A stretch of 64,000 nt of DNA from Tetradesmus obliquus (taxonomy: Eukaryota; Chlorophyta; Chlorophyceae; Sphaeropleales; Scenedesmaceae). Below the pieces are notes generated by a model, which saw nothing but the letters and a program-made list of their open reading frames with translations, searched no databases and had not been told where the DNA came from. Numbering within the stretch: the stretch's first letter is position 1; the number at the start of each line of letters is the position of its first letter. Positions 1-13,694 of this stretch are shown here, piece after piece. The translations under genes were made by a program, and so were the position numbers. Where the stretch lies: assembly GCA_030272155.1 (NCBI GenBank), contig CP126204.1, positions 4,269,501 through 4,333,500 on the forward strand. The letters are read 5' to 3'.

Positions 1-1039
1 CAACTCGCCCCTGCCCAGGTTTGATAGCACGCCGTCACAACCCAGGCCAATTGAGTCGTGCTTCTTGGCGTCGTAGGAGTTCCGAGACGTGCGGATGCGC
101 GCCAGCGGCAGCGGCGCCAGGTTTGAGATGGTGAAGGTTTTGGGGTTGTAGATGCCGGTGCGCACCAGCTTCTGGAAGCGCAACTCGAGTGCAACGCATG
201 CGGCGGCGGCCAGCCCGCATAGCACAGTGCAGGGGGAGACCCAGGTTGACAGAGGCACAGCCTGTACAGTGCAGCACAGCAGTATAAGCAGCAGACAGGT
301 TGGTGAGCGCGGTGCTGGAAGTATCGCACGCGAGTGCTTGCCTTGCCACACAAGCAGGGCATCAATGCCTTGTCTGGTGAAGCTTGACTACCAGTGGCAG
401 CAACAGCAGCTGCCCCTTTGCTCAACCGTAACAATAAACACTCACCCAGCTGTAGTACACTACCGCACAGCCCAGGAACATGGTGGTCCAGCCAGCCAGC
501 ACATTGAGCCAGCCGATGGCCTTCTGCGGGCCCAGCAGCGGGTGGCTGTGGCCGTGCGGCTGCTTCACAAATGGCCGCAGGCCGTACATCACCACCAGCA
601 CCAGCGACATGCCTGGCAGCGCAGCACATCAAGCGAAACAGAAATGACTGAATGGTTAATGACTGAAACTCCGTTCATCAAAGCAGTGTTGCAATATACG
701 TTAGTGGGCTGCTTGCTCTGTGATGTACGTGGCGGTGGGATTGTGCCACAACATAAGCTAAGGTCACGGACCCTGCTGCTGCCCAGCTGACTGCTGCCAA
801 ATGTCTGGCGCCACCTGATGCAGTGCTGCGTCCTCTGCTCAGCTGCCTTGCTGCTCACCAATGGAAATGAGCCCCAGCACTTGGTGCGTGCTCATGAGGA
901 TGCCAGTCTCGCTGTTGCCAAACACCACCAGCGCCACAATCATGCCGGCCAGCCCAGTGGAGGCGCCAAGGATCAGCAGCACCATGTGCGTGAGCGCCCA
1001 CCAGGGGCTGGGGCTGCCACCCTGCAGACCAGAAAGAAT

Positions 1040-1071
<32 letters not shown>

Positions 1072-3567
1072 TCGACCTCCCTGTCAGCGTCTCACGGCAA
1101 ACAGCTGTGCTTTGGTATCATGCTATGCAGCCAGCTCCTGGTAACTGCAGCGACGCACACGCCACCATGTGATCACGCATATGCACATTGCTACAGCTGC
1201 TCCTGTCACCACCACCTGCTGCATCACCCTTTTGCAATGATGACATGCTGCACAAGGGTGCTAGGGTTGTGCCAGCTTGCTGAGTTATGTGACCAAGCTG
1301 CACTCACGTGTTCCTCGTCAATGAACAGCCACTTGTGTCGCGCTGTCAGCAGTGCAGCAGGCAGCAGCACTGCAAAGGAGACCATCATGAGCGCGCCATG
1401 CACTGCCATGGCTGTCATGGGCAGCTTTGCCTGCAAGCAAACGGCACATACACAGTGTGCACTGTGAGCGGAGTGCTTGCTGCATGTACAGGCCGATGAC
1501 AGTGAGTTCTGTCGTGCAAGCATCAACAAATGTGCGAGTGCTTGCAACAATACAGCCAATATGGTGGCAGCACAAACGTGCCTGCTGGTAGAGCATCCCA
1601 GACACTGCTCACCACTCGTGCTGTGCCAGTTTTGAAGTTGATGACAGCCATGCCCGCCCTGGGAGCGCGCATCGTGTAGGATGACCTGTTGTTGACTGCA
1701 TACGACACATGAGCCTCTGCAATGCAAACCACACACATCATCGTCATCAGCAGCAAGCGGGACATGGAGAGGTTCGCATCACATGCTCAGCAACTTTGTG
1801 GATTCCTGCAATCTCCTGCAATGCGTACGCATTACACGACAGCACTGCAAGCCGCCCATCCTGGAGCCTTCCTGCTGCTGCCTCACCGTCCCAGATATCC
1901 GCGCCAGCCCGCATGCTCCTGCTCTGCACGCGCCGGCTGAAGCACAGCACTCCAGTGAGGCCGTCAAAGTCAGCAGAGGCCCATGAGGCCCAGCCATCCT
2001 GCAAGCTGGAGTTAGTGGCGCTGCGCCTGCCTGTCTCTACAAAGCTGCCTGGGGCATTGTAGTACAACACCTGCACCTGCATGAGGCGAGCATGACAGTG
2101 TGATGTGAGGTCACGGGCAGGCTAGCAGTGCGGCAGCCTGCAAAGGAACCAACCAACATAGCATTGCTGTGCAAGCTGATTATGGGCAGTACTATAAAGG
2201 GGGGCACATGCTGAAGCCGGGAGCCACAGCTGCAGACGGTTGATTGGCACTGCTGTAGAAAGTGCTTTTGCATTGCATGTTGTGTCCCAGCCTGCAACCT
2301 ACCTCTGGTGGTGTGTCTGCATTGCAGACCCTCCCTGTGCAGTGGCCCCAGCCGTGCAGCCCCTCAGAGGGGAAGAAGCGGCCAGCAGGCTCCACAAATG
2401 CCAAGTGCAGCTTTTCCTGCAAGATGCGACCGCGAGCGGAGCGCTTATTAGGTGCCTTCAGCAGCTTGAAAGACTTGCTCATACAGTATATACCGCTTCA
2501 CTACTGCCGGCACATGCACAAATGCTGTCCTGCAAACTCTAATGATGGCACAATCACACGGCAGCTGCTGACCCGGGAACTGGCTGCAGGCCACTGCAAA
2601 CATAACCTGTCCTGCAAGCAACAGCCAAGAAAAGCTGTCCTGCAAGCCATGGTACAGCTTGCCCAGCGGCTGAGAGGCCATGTGCAGACACACACTGTGC
2701 ATCACCGCCTACTGCTACCGGCTGCTGCTGTCGAGGGTGTTGCAGCTGCTGACGCTGTACATCTGTCGTATTATCAACACCGTTATTGTGCTTGCATGAA
2801 CCTACCCTGCTGACTGCCTGCAGTGCCATGTGCACAGCAATATTGCCATCCCAGAGGTTCCTCGACTCTGCATTCTCTGCTGCATTGTTTGCTGTGCAGC
2901 GGTTGATAGGTGGGTGAGAGACGTTGTAGCTCCAGTGCAAGGTTACGCCGTCAGGTGCTGACCAGCTGCACTCATAGCCTAGAGATGTGGGCTTAGGGCC
3001 GCAGACTCCAGGAATGAATGCTGTGCCATTGATGGAGCTCCCAGGGGTCATAGAGTATGTCCTGTATGTGAGGTTGCCGGCTGCAGGACAGTAGGGTGTG
3101 CGGGGCCAGTTGTTGAGGCTGCAGCTCAACTGTACTGCGCGCTGTGCGTGACTAACGGTTGAAAGCATGCATGTATGTATGTATCTTGCTGTGTTACAAT
3201 GGTTTGTATACACTGCATGATTATACACTGCGTGACTGAACAGTAAGGCTCACTGGGTCCATCAATGTTGTTGCATCATACCTTTCAAACCAACACCAGC
3301 TGCTGGCATCAGCAAGCCTGGCGCTGTGCGATTTGCTGTGGCTGTGATATTCGGCCCAGCAGCTGCATTTGTGCCAATAAAGCTGTTGCTGCGGGACGGC
3401 TGTGCTGCAGGGGTACTTGGGGGCTCGACAGCAGCAGCAGGCTCAACACTGGCTGGCTGCTGCTGCTGTTGCTCCTTCTTTGGCTGCTGGTAGATGTCAC
3501 GTCCTTCGCAGAGCTGACAACATACAAGCAGTACAAATGCCGTGCCGAACAGGCGTCTGTGGCGCAT
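1..3567 (-). CDS. DOMON plus cytochrome b561 domain protein, 3' end missing
   Basis: Probable secretory or plasma-membrane redox protein that would pass electrons across a membrane through b561 haems, with an extracellular DOMON domain. Exons (high to low): 3282-3567, 2806-3134, 2303-2473, 1887 to about 2076, 1613-1716, 1308-1430, 859-1021, 446-612, and 1-261 running off the edge. Phases match at each junction. I chose the ATG at 3567 because it begins a clean signal peptide (MRHRRLFGTAFVLLVCCQL); an in-frame ATG at 3639 would bury it. The DOMON part spans roughly 3134-1613, then five hydrophobic helices follow. His appears in helix one (AVHGALMM), two (WALTHMVL) and three (STHQVLG). The fourth expected haem His seems replaced (GPQKAIGW). 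Related to FRRS1/plant CYBDOM families. The domain call is solid; substrate is unknown. Confidence 0.8.
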
Positions 3568-4083
3568 GGCTGTCCTGGGCTGTGTGCTGGCAGCTTTCGC
3601 GCCTCGAGTTCCCCCCCTCAGTATATTCGGCACTTTCACTTTTCAGTAAGCACGTAGATTAAATTTCAAAGTATTTACAGTGTAAAGTTCCACTTTATCA
3701 AAGGGAAGCAGCACGTCTTGAGAAAGGGTGACTTCGACAACACCCGATAGCTTAACGGTAAGGTTGGCTGGCTGCTGATGAGGCAAACAACACGGAGTGA
3801 CTGAAATCACAATGCTTTCAAGAGCAGAAGCGAGCTAGCGAAGAGCGCACCAACAGCATTGTCCTGGGTGTTACACTGGAGGCGGTACACGGCATTCCCG
3901 GGCAATTGATACCCGGTTGCGATCTGATCCAACATTCAACGTACTGTTGGTGGCAGGTAAACATCGATGGCGCTGAGCGTTGGTCGCTGTGCTGCTGCAG
4001 GTGGTACAGCCTGCTAAATCACACAGATGCTTCCACTGCTGTTGTGCATGGCCACACTGTCATGAGCAGCATTTGCAGCAGCA
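3568..4083. other. Intergenic region between two minus-strand genes
   Basis: No coding region is supported. It holds the promoter and 5' UTR of the DOMON/b561 gene and the 3' UTR of the ZNF830-like gene. TTACA (TGTAA on the minus strand) occurs at 3871-3875 and again at 3675-3679, the latter directly beside a plus-strand TGTAA at 3681-3685. Confidence 0.5.
3871..3875 (-). terminator. TGTAA polyadenylation signal, ZNF830-like gene
   Basis: TGTAA on the minus strand, about 210 bases after the stop codon at 4084. This pentamer is the main poly(A) signal in chlorophycean algae. Short motif, so the support is positional only. Confidence 0.35.
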
Positions 4084-6056
4084 TCAAGCCACTCCCTTGG
4101 CCCTCCAGTCTAGCAGCGCATCATCCTCTTCGCCCTCATCTTCTGCACTGCTGCTGTCCTCCTCTGAACCCCCACCTAGCACCTCCTGCAGGACGTCAAC
4201 CACCCGCCGCCGCCGGCCTGCTGCTGCAGGCACAGCAGCAACGACAGCTGCATCCACAGCAATTGCCTCAGCTGCTGCTGCAGGGTTGGACTTGAGTTCC
4301 TTCAGCCGCTGTGCACGCTCCAGACGCATCCTGCAAGGCACAAGCAGTTGAACGAAAGGATGCGCAGGCAGCAGAGTTCAGAGAGCCTGCCATATGCACC
4401 GCAGCCGTGCATGCAAACAACATTGCTGCATCCTGCATGTCCCTGCATGGCCAATATGCAGTATGCAACAGCGTCTGCTACACCCTGCGCTCAAAGCCAA
4501 GACAAAGCTTGACAACTCACCGCTGCTCAAATGCTTCGCGGTCCTCTCTGTCCCTCGCTGCTTCCTCTGCCTCCTCATTCTCTGCTGCCGCCTGCTGCTT
4601 CAGCTGGTCTTCCATGGCAGCAGCAAACTCAGCAAAGGCAGCATCCTTGTCCTGCTTAGTGGGGCTGCAGCAGCAGCAGCAGCAGCAGCAGCAGCGGCAG
4701 CGGCAGCAGTGAAAGTAAGGTCGGTGTTTGCACCAATACACACAGGCAAGTATGCGGTCAGGAGATCAGCTGCTGCAGCACGACAGGCAATTACCAAGGC
4801 TGGAGTAGCTGCCACACCTGCTTCTGGTGATCAGCGCATGCATACACAGCATGCTCCATTGCTGCAGGCCATACAACTAGTGCAACCCCTTGGCGTGTTG
4901 CAGTGAAGCTCACTCTTTGATGCCGCGTGCTTTCTTGTCTGCTGTTTTGTCATCGAAGAAGCCTTTTGGTACTGCTGCATCTGCTGCTGCCCCTGCTGCT
5001 TCAACACCTCTGCTGCCGCTGCTACCTGCCAGGCTAGCTGCTGGGCGCTTGGTGCCAGCTAACTGCTGTTGCTGCGGCTTCTGCTGCTGTACTGCTGCTG
5101 CTGCTGCTTGTTGCTGCTGCTGTGGTGCAGATCCACCCTGCAGGAACAGCAGAGCACAGCAGCATGACACGAGCAGGCAAGTGATGCAGTGCCTGCAAGC
5201 TAGTGCCTAGCATCTGCAAAAGCATTGATCCAGCTGCTGCAGTTTGAAAGCACAAGTGTTTGCAGCCTAGGGTCTGCTCACTTTCGTGTCGAAGAAGTCT
5301 GCTGGCAGGCCTGCTGCTGGTGCTGCTGCTGCTGGCCTGGCTGCAGCCACTGCTGCTTGTTGACCCGGCGGCGCTGCTGCAGGCGCAGCCTGCAGGACAT
5401 GAGCAGGGGACACACAACAGACACATGTGAGTATGATGGCTTGCTGAGGCGTAGAGCCGAGGTTGAAGAGCTTATGTGGTGTATGCACTGAGCACATTGC
5501 GAAAGCCTTACAGTCCAAGCCATTTGCTGAGGGCACTGAGCAGATCAGATATTCACATGGGGTTTGTGCGCATGCACAGTGTGCATTGTTATTAACTGCA
5601 CAGATGCCACAGCAGCTGCTGGGTTATGTGAGGGGCGCTGCACTGCTGCAGAACAGCTGTGAGCCTCTGTCACCATGTGCTGCCTCAGCAACTGCAGCAG
5701 AAGCAGCACAGGCTGCTGATGCATGTTGCTCACCTGCTTAGCTTTCAGCGCCTTGAGCTGCTGCTTGGTCTGCAACAGGTAGCATGCAACTGCCGGGTGA
5801 GCTTGACACACAACAGACAGCACAGCGTTTGGCTCCCCAGCACAGCTGCAGACGTACCAAGTGAAAGACAATGTGATGCAGCCTGCACTTCTTATACGGA
5901 GAGACACGCAGCCGTCTAGAGCCAGCCCCACAGCAGGCACGCAGCAGCACGCATCCTTTCAACAACAGCAATGAGTGAGCAGGCACTCACCGGCTTGGCA
6001 GCAAGGCCTCTTTGCGCCTGAGCCGCCCTGAATGCTGCCTTATAGTCTTCTGACAT
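4084..6056 (-). CDS. ZNF830 (CCDC16)-like nuclear protein
   Basis: Homologue of ZNF830/CCDC16, a nuclear protein linked in animals to splicing and genome maintenance. Exons: 5991-6056 (MSEDYKAAFRAAQ...), a putative 30-base exon near 5850-5880, a 36-base exon encoding TKQQLKALKAKQ near 5742-5777, then 5282-5389, 4914-5137, 4521-4664 and 4084-4330. Phases close throughout, giving about 284 residues. Family hallmarks are the repeated acidic-aromatic motifs LPADFFDTK and VPKGFFDDK, a charged coiled coil (MEDQLKQQAAAENEEAEEAA) and a C-terminal RLERAQRLKELK ... DWRAKG. The N-terminal zinc finger typical of the family is not visible: only one Cys and a few His could be placed. Either a small exon was missed or the finger is lost. 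Confidence 0.72.
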
Positions 6057-6728
6057 AGTTTGAAGTGACAACTGGGGACTTTGAAAGGAATAAGTTTTCA
6101 GGATGATGACCTGCTGCTGCAGTTATCTTAGTGCTGTTCCAGTGATCTCTGTTAAGTCCACCAAAACAATTAACTATCGACCCAGTACTTTGTGATCTTG
6201 GCCGACAACAGCACCGTGTCCAAGTAGTCCAGCAACTTGATAATGGCCCAAGGCATAACACCCCAGCAACCCTTGGTGGCTAGGCATCACACCGATCTCC
6301 CCATGTGGTGAACCATATCGACAACCTTGATCAATATTAGTACTTTGTTTGAGCTGTAGACTAGCCTAGCCCGAACCTGACTCGACGAAAGTGCATATCA
6401 TTACCCAGGGCTGTCCTAACCTCTGCGACATCTACTGATGCGTTTTTTTGCTGTAAATGATTCTATTGGTATACTTGGGCATTTAGTTGTTATCAGACGA
6501 GCTCCGGTTCGTGCTCTCATTGACTCAAGCAGCAGCAGCACCAAGAGCAGTTGCACCTGCTGGACTTGGATCCCGCCATGCCAGCATACTCGCCCTGCAG
6601 GCTGCACGCAGAAGCAAGCTGGGTTATTCAGCTTCTGCTATGCAGCAGCTCACGGGCGCAGGAGCAGCAAAACCAGCAGTAGCTGAGGTCACAGCAGTGC
6701 ACTGCAGCAGTGCTTGCGGGTGCGGCCA
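6057..6728. other. Divergent promoter region, ZNF830-like and MED12
   Basis: Lies between the divergent ZNF830-like and MED12 starts. Possible MED12 5' UTR or an extra N-terminal exon lies at about 6490-6728, where a frame without stops encodes a Ser/Ala-rich stretch, but it has no ATG and no certain splice link. No TATA box or other motif could be assigned. Confidence 0.4.
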
Positions 6729-7459
6729 ATGGCTATGCATCCAGAGCTTGTTGCATATCACTCGACATGTGACAGGCCTCCCCTGTCAGCGGAGCTTGGC
6801 CCACCAGACTATTATCCCTTGGTTCCTGTGAGTAGCGCTGTGGTACCGCATGCATTGCAGTGCTTGACAGTCGTTTCAGCCAAACCTGTGGCAGCTCAAC
6901 AAAGCAAGGCAGCCTACAGCATGACTGACTGCTGCAATCAGCAGCAGCAGCACAAGGCTTTCAACATTGTCTTTGGCTCAGCAATGCAGCAGCAAGTGTG
7001 CCAGCTACTGCATGTTGTCCTGCAAGCTGTGCTGGTGTACCCTGTGTGTTTCCTTGCACGCTTGTCGCAACACAGCATGTTGCTGCAAGCATCCCCGGAC
7101 AATCACGTGCTCACCATTTGGCATACAATCCCTCCCCACATTCTCCACAATTCACAGGGTGGCTGCCCGGAGGACACTGTCGATGCAGCAACGCTTGCAT
7201 CCGGCTACAAATGGGTGCCAGACTCGCTGCGCATCACAGAGGCAAACGAGCCGCTGCTGTCACTGACGTGTCACAACGCGGCTTACTGGGACGAGCACAA
7301 CGCGCATGCACTGCGGCAGGTGTGACAGCGCAGACCATGCACCGCAGTGCAGGTGCTGCACAGCCAGCACAACTGCTGTAGTAGCAGTGGGATAGTGTGG
7401 GTGACACATCAGGCATTAGATGAGAAAGAGGGCAGTGGATACTGCCATTCTGCAGCGCT

Positions 7460-7509
<50 letters not shown>

Positions 7510-10500
7510 GCCAACGAACTGTTTGCATTGAGTGACATCAGCTACTGCTTGGACATGCTGCTGTTCAACCCAATCATTAATCCGGTGTCTGTGCTCGCCG
7601 CCCTCGCTGCCGCTGCTGCTGCTGCTGCTGCTGCTGCCGCAGTGTGTTCACTCACGGCTTGCGGCGGTGCACAGGCAGCGACAGGCAAAGAAGAAGGTGC
7701 GCGGATGCAGCGAACGCCTGCTGCACAGCGCCAGCAGCAGCAGCATTGTACAGCAACAGCATGCATCAATCGCTGGTTGCAGCACCTGCTGCCGCCTGCA
7801 TGAAGTATGAGTTAGCAACAGCAGGTAGCCTGGAGCAAAACTTAGCTGCAAATTTCTCACTTACCTAGCTGTTCTGCAGCAGCAGCTGTCTTGCTACAGC
7901 CGTTCCCATGATATTCATGTGTGCATTGCTGGGTACGTAACTGCTCTGCATGCACCGCAGTTGGGTCTGTTGTTTCAACAACAAAGTGGCACTCAGCACC
8001 GCCTGATATCAGTTTGTTCCTTGTCTGTCTCCCACGCTGTTGCAGGCTGGCTTGCGCTTTGACGTGCAGTTGGGGCCGGATGCTGCTCGCAGCAGCTTCT
8101 CAGCTGGGCTGCCTCAGCCACGTGCAGCATCAGAGCAGGAGCTGTCAGGCTGGCTGCTGGACCTTGCAGGAGACTGCCCCCTGGCTGACCTGGCTGCTCG
8201 CCTGCCTGGCAGCATCGAGCGGTGCGTGTGTTATTGTCGGTGTGTGATATGCTGTTTTGCTTGTCATATGTTCATGTATCGAAGGTTGTGATAACCTTCG
8301 CTGACTGACACTGCACACCATTGTTTCTTGGAGCTTGCAGGAACCCATGCTGACTCATGCATCTGCCTGCTTGTGCCGCGCTGCAGGGATGGTCTGTTTG
8401 AGCTGCTGGTGCAGCACCACATACCATTGCCGCGTGCAGTGTGGCTGGTGCAGCTGGTGTACTGGCTGAAGCCACCCAGCCTAACAGCAGCAACAGCAGC
8501 AACTGCTGCAGCAGGCCCTACCGCTGCTGCAGGGGCAGCAGGATCAGCAGGTGCACATGCAGCACCACCAGCAGGAGCAGCAGGAGGAGCTGCTCCTGGC
8601 GCTAGGGGTGCTGCAGCAGCGGCAGCAGCAGCAGCAAGCGCAGCTGCACCAGCTGCTGCTGCTGGTGATGCAGCACACCAGCTGCAGCAGGCACGCATGT
8701 TGCACTGGACACATGCTGTGCTGCAGCAGCTTGAGCGGTACGCAGCAGCTGCTGCTGCCACCAAGTCGGCATCAGCAACAACAGCAGCGACGGCTGCTGC
8801 CACTGCTGCTGCAGTTGCCGCTGCTGCTGGACCCGGAGCTGTAGACTTCTCTCTGCTGCCTGCAGCAGAGCAGCTGCAGTCTGGTAGGCCCAGCACTTCA
8901 TCCTTATCATTGGGAGCAGCAGCAGGTGCAGCAGGTGCTGCTGCTGGGGCTATGCCCGGTGCAGTTCTGCTGGAGCAATTACAGCAGCAGCAGCAGCCTG
9001 GGCGGCTTGGATCTGCTGCCAGCGAGAGTGCTGCAAGTCTGAATGCAGCCGGCAGTTTGGCTGCAGCTGTCAGCTCCGGCCTGTCTAGGCAGCCCTCTGC
9101 CGTATCAGCTGCTGCTGCCTCTGCCACTGCTGCTGCCAGCAATGCGGCAGACGCCGCTGCGGCTGCTGCTGCCGCTGCTGCGGCAGCAGCAGCTACGTGG
9201 CAGTCTGCTGTGCGGCTTGCTGCATTCAGCTGTGAGGCTGGGCTTGTGGATGCTGAGCAGCTGGTGACCTGGGCTGAGCAGCAGCTGGGGTCAGCGGGTG
9301 CTGCAGTGAGTGAGGAGCTGCGGGAGGCTGCAGTTGTGCTTGCAGGAGCCAGCTGTAAGGTAAGAAGTTGCCCTATTGCGCTGCAAGCTGCTCAGCAAAA
9401 TCCTGCAAGTTTGCGCTGATCATGTTGGTTGGCAGCTGCTCCTGCAGTTGGTTGCATCGCGTGTGTTGGCCAACACACTGACCTGGCATACCACAAGTGT
9501 CGCTTGGATGCCTGGATGTCCTGCTGTTTGGCATGCGGGTGTTTCAGCTCAGCACGTCTGTATTGGCACATGCCGTGCAGCTCAAGCATGCGCCTACTGC
9601 ACAGAGATGCTGCTGGCAGGTGGTCTCCGCAAAGCATCTTGCTGCCGCATGCACCTGCTCAAGCCTCGCAACCTCCTGATGTGGTCGCTTTTGTGCAACC
9701 CACAACGTTCTTGAAACGCAATCACCGTCTGCTGCTACCATTCCATGTAATTTCCTTGCCTGTGTGTGCACTGCAGGCCATTGCCAGCTGCCATAGTCTG
9801 GTGCTGCAGCTCGCCCGCTGCCTGCTGCAGCTGCTGAACAGCCTTGCCCAGCAGCAGCAACAGCAGCAGCAGCAGCTGAAGACAGCTGGCACAGGCAGCA
9901 ATAACAGCAGTAGCAGCAACATGCAGATGGCAGCCGATCCTCGCCAGCAGCAGTGTTCAAGGGCTGTGCAGCTGCTGCAACAGCTGTTCCTGCAGGCCCC
10001 TGCCAGCTTTGTTGCACTGGACTGCTTGCCGCAGCTCTGCAAGGCACTTCTGGGCCCCTCTGGTGCAGACGTACTGCTGCATGGTCCTTATGCTGCCAGC
10101 AGCAGCAGCCACAAGCAGCAGCAGCAGCAGGCTGCTGCTGCTGAGGTGACGGAGTGCCTGCCGGCTGTGGTGGGCACTGCACGGCGTCTGGCGGCTGCTG
10201 TCAGTCCAAGGTGCGTGGTTGAAGCAAGCGTTTTGAGCAGTGCAGACGACCCTAGAGCTATGCTGCAGTTTTTATTGCACGCAGCGTGTCACTTCTGCCG
10301 CACCGTTCGGACGCTCAGGTGTTGGCGGCTACCAGGCTATGCCACCGTGTTGCTGATGTCTGATCGACCTGAGGCGGGCCTGCAGATGCTGGCAATGCCC
10401 TGACCCGGTTGTTGTGCTGCTGCTGCTGCGTGCTGCTGTGTGCCCTCGCAGGCTGCTGTCCTTCTCAGTGCCTGTGGCTGTGTCGCAGCTGAGCGCCTGC

Positions 10501-11531
10501 TGCCTGGCAGGCGACGCACACGCTGCCATGGCTGCACTCACGCCAGCCATAAAAGGTGGGAACGGCTGCTGACAATGATGCGATAGCAACCATTAACCTG
10601 AACAGCATGCTGCCTGGTCTGTTTTGAGAGCACTGTCTTCCCTAACACATGTGTGACATGCCAAGCTGCTGCTGTGCGAAAAGTACGGTGGTACATGGAG
10701 TGCATGCGCTTGCATGCCGTGCGTACGTGTGCACGTGGCTGGTCTGCAGGCAGTTGCAGCGCGCCCACACCCTCACACCTCCACCGCAGCATGTGCACAC
10801 CCCACCCCTGCTCACATGGACGCTCTCTGCTGACACATCCAAGTTGCCCTCTTGCCCTTGCTTTCCTGCTGGCACCTGCTTGCCAATAACCGCCCCACCA
10901 CTAAACTCTATCTAATACTGAGCCCCACATGCTGCCACTAAACCCTCCAACAGGCCTGATGCCTGCTGACCAGGAGGATGCCTTTGCACTGATCATTGGC
11001 CTGCTGCTGGACTGGGCCTGCAGCAGCAGCAGCAGCGACAGCCTGCAGCACCTGCCGCTGCACCTGCTGCCAGCAGGGCCGCTGCAGAGGGCGCCCGCAT
11101 CAGCAGCAGCAGCTGCTGCTGATGGTGTGACAGCCAACGGGGTGCAGCTGCAGCAAGATAAGGACTCACTGAAGCAGCAGCAGCGGAGCAGTGCCTGGCC
11201 TGACTCGCTACAGCCTGTGCAGGCGGCGCCTGATGCAGGTGGGTGGCGCAGCAGCAGAGGATGTCTGGCCTGCGAGTGCTCACGGTCGTGCTGCTGCGTT
11301 GCTGAAGCGTTATTGCTTGGCCTGCGGAGGAATCTCTCTGTTTATGCTGCCTATAGAGGTACAGTGTATGCCCATTGATAGTTTCTCTGCATGTGGGTTC
11401 CGCATCGGCGCTAAGCACGCACCTGCCTGGCTTGTACTGTGCTGTGCCTGCAGTCGCGCGGCGCGTGTTTGCCTGCCGGGTGATGGTCAAGCTGCGCCAC
11501 ATGTACAGCCAGAGATCCAGCTCCGAGCAGA

Positions 11532-11566
<35 letters not shown>

Positions 11567-12485
11567 GGCCACAAGCAGCAGCAGCAGCAGCGCACAACTA
11601 GTGGCACAGCTGCAGCAGCAGCAGGGAGTCGCAAGCCTTCAGCAACAGGACAGCAACAACAACAGCAGCAGCAGCAGCAGGGGGAAAACCAGCAGCAGAG
11701 CAAGCAGGTGCAGCAGCAGAAAGCAGGTCAAGCTGCTGCTGGTAGGCCTGCAGCAAGTGGCCAGGCAGCAGCAGCGGAGCAGCAGTCAGCAACAGTGTTG
11801 CAACCAATCATCACTGCCTGGATTGCCGGCCAACTTACTCAGCATTACAGCAGCAGCAGCAGCAGCAGCAGCAACAGCACACCTAGTTTATCATCAGCAG
11901 GTGCACCAGAAGCAGCGGTGTCGGTTGGTCCTGATACCCGCAGTGCAGCAGCAATGGTCATCCTGCTGATAAACTTTGGACTGTTTGATCCTCAGTTGTA
12001 CTTGAAAGAGGCTGTAGCACATGCACTGCTGCTGCCAGCCGCCGGCAGTAGCACATCAGCAGCAGCAGCAGCAGCAGCACGGCACCGCAGGATGCTGCGG
12101 CACTTGCACCCGCAGCTGCCCTGGTTCAGTAGCAGCAACTGCAGCAGCAGTGCTGAGCAGTCAATAACAGCAGCAGCAGCTGGGCATAAAAACCGGCAGC
12201 AGCAGAAGCAGCAGCAGCCTGCGGGTGCAGCTGAGGCTGCATCACAACCAGCCCAACAGCAGCAGCAGCAGCAGCAGCAAGCAACACTTGTCAGCAGGCC
12301 TCACAAGCCTCGAACAAGTGGCAGCGGCAGCAGCAAGCTCAAGCCTGCTGCTGCTGCTGCTGCTAGCATCCAAGGCGCTAGCCGAGGGACTAGCGGCAGC
12401 ATAGCGGTGTCTGCTGTACTGTCCCAGTGCTGGCAGCACATGGCAAAGGCCAAGCCTTCGCTGCTGCTGCAGCAGCAGCTTTTTG

Positions 12486-12517
<32 letters not shown>

Positions 12518-13153
12518 CAGAGGAGCAGCTGCGGGCGCCGCTGGTCGCGCGCACGGCAGCAGTACGCCTCTGCTAGAAAGGCTATGCTAGATGCTGCGGC
12601 AGATGCCAGCGCTGCTGCTGGGGTTGCTGCTGCTGCAGCAGACGCTGCTGCTGCTGCTGCCGCCGATGCCCCAGCAGCAGGCTTTGAGCCGCCTTCAGCG
12701 GCTAAGCGGCGGAAACTGGCAGCAGATGTGGGCGCCACAGCAGCAGCAGCAGCAGCAGCAGCAGAGGATGGGGAGGATGGAGAGCTTAGCGCAGCAGCAG
12801 CAGTCACAGATGTTAGTGCTGCTGCTGAACGGCAGCCAGCACGGCTGCTGGATGTTCAGCAGCAGGTGTTCAGTTGGCTTGGGCTCAGCAGCAGCAGCAG
12901 CTGCAGCAGCCAAAACAAATCAGCGCAGCGTGCGGCATCTGGCACCAGCAACGCCAGCAATGCTGCTGCATTCAGCCACTGCGGTACAGCAGGAGCAACG
13001 GCTGCTGCAGATGCAATGGATGTGGATGGAACAAACTTAGTATGCTGCTGGGATGACTTTGAACTGAATCAGCAGCAGCAGCAGCAGCAGCAGCTAAACG
13101 GCTGCAGCTACAGTCCCACTGCTGCAGCAGATGCTCCTGCAGCATGCAGTGCA

Positions 13154-13185
<32 letters not shown>

Positions 13186-13373
13186 GCCACAGGCTGGCTC
13201 GCTGCAGCAGGCAGTGGCCAGTCTGAGGCCTTGGGAGAAAGCCGTCTTAGGGCAGCGGCTGCTGGCAGCAGCAGCGGCAGCACTATTCTGCAGCAGCAGC
13301 AGTAGTAGTCAAGCACATGCGAAGCCTACGGCTGCTGACGGTGCAGCGACCAAAACAGCTGAAGGCGTGAGCT

Positions 13374-13406
<33 letters not shown>

Positions 13407-13661
13407 GCAGCATGCCTGCAGAGGCCTGGCTGGCTGGGCCTGCTGCTGGCTTGTGGCTGCAGCGTGTTGTTGCTGTGTTAGTGGCGGCTGATGCCTCGCT
13501 GGATGCTGCGGTGCTGCTGCTGCAGCTGCTGGAGCGCAAAGTGAAGCGAGCAGTGAGCCAGGCCGCAGCAAACATGTCAAGCGGGCAGCAGCTGAAGCAG
13601 AAGCAGCAGCAGCAGCAGCAGCAGGAGTCGCCATTCAAGACGCCTGCCACCCCTGCTCACT

Positions 13662-13694
<33 letters not shown>

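Noticed and set aside
7510..7803. Open frame with ANELFALSDISYCLDMLLF after the CAG run as an extra MED12 exon
   Set aside because: Flanking exons 7158-7319 and 8046-8221 join in phase without it, and the AG before it gives a frame with an early stop.
8264..9142. 292-residue open frame on the minus strand
   Set aside because: It is the antisense shadow of MED12 exon 8387-9359; its Ala/Ser/Cys composition comes from reading triplet runs backwards.
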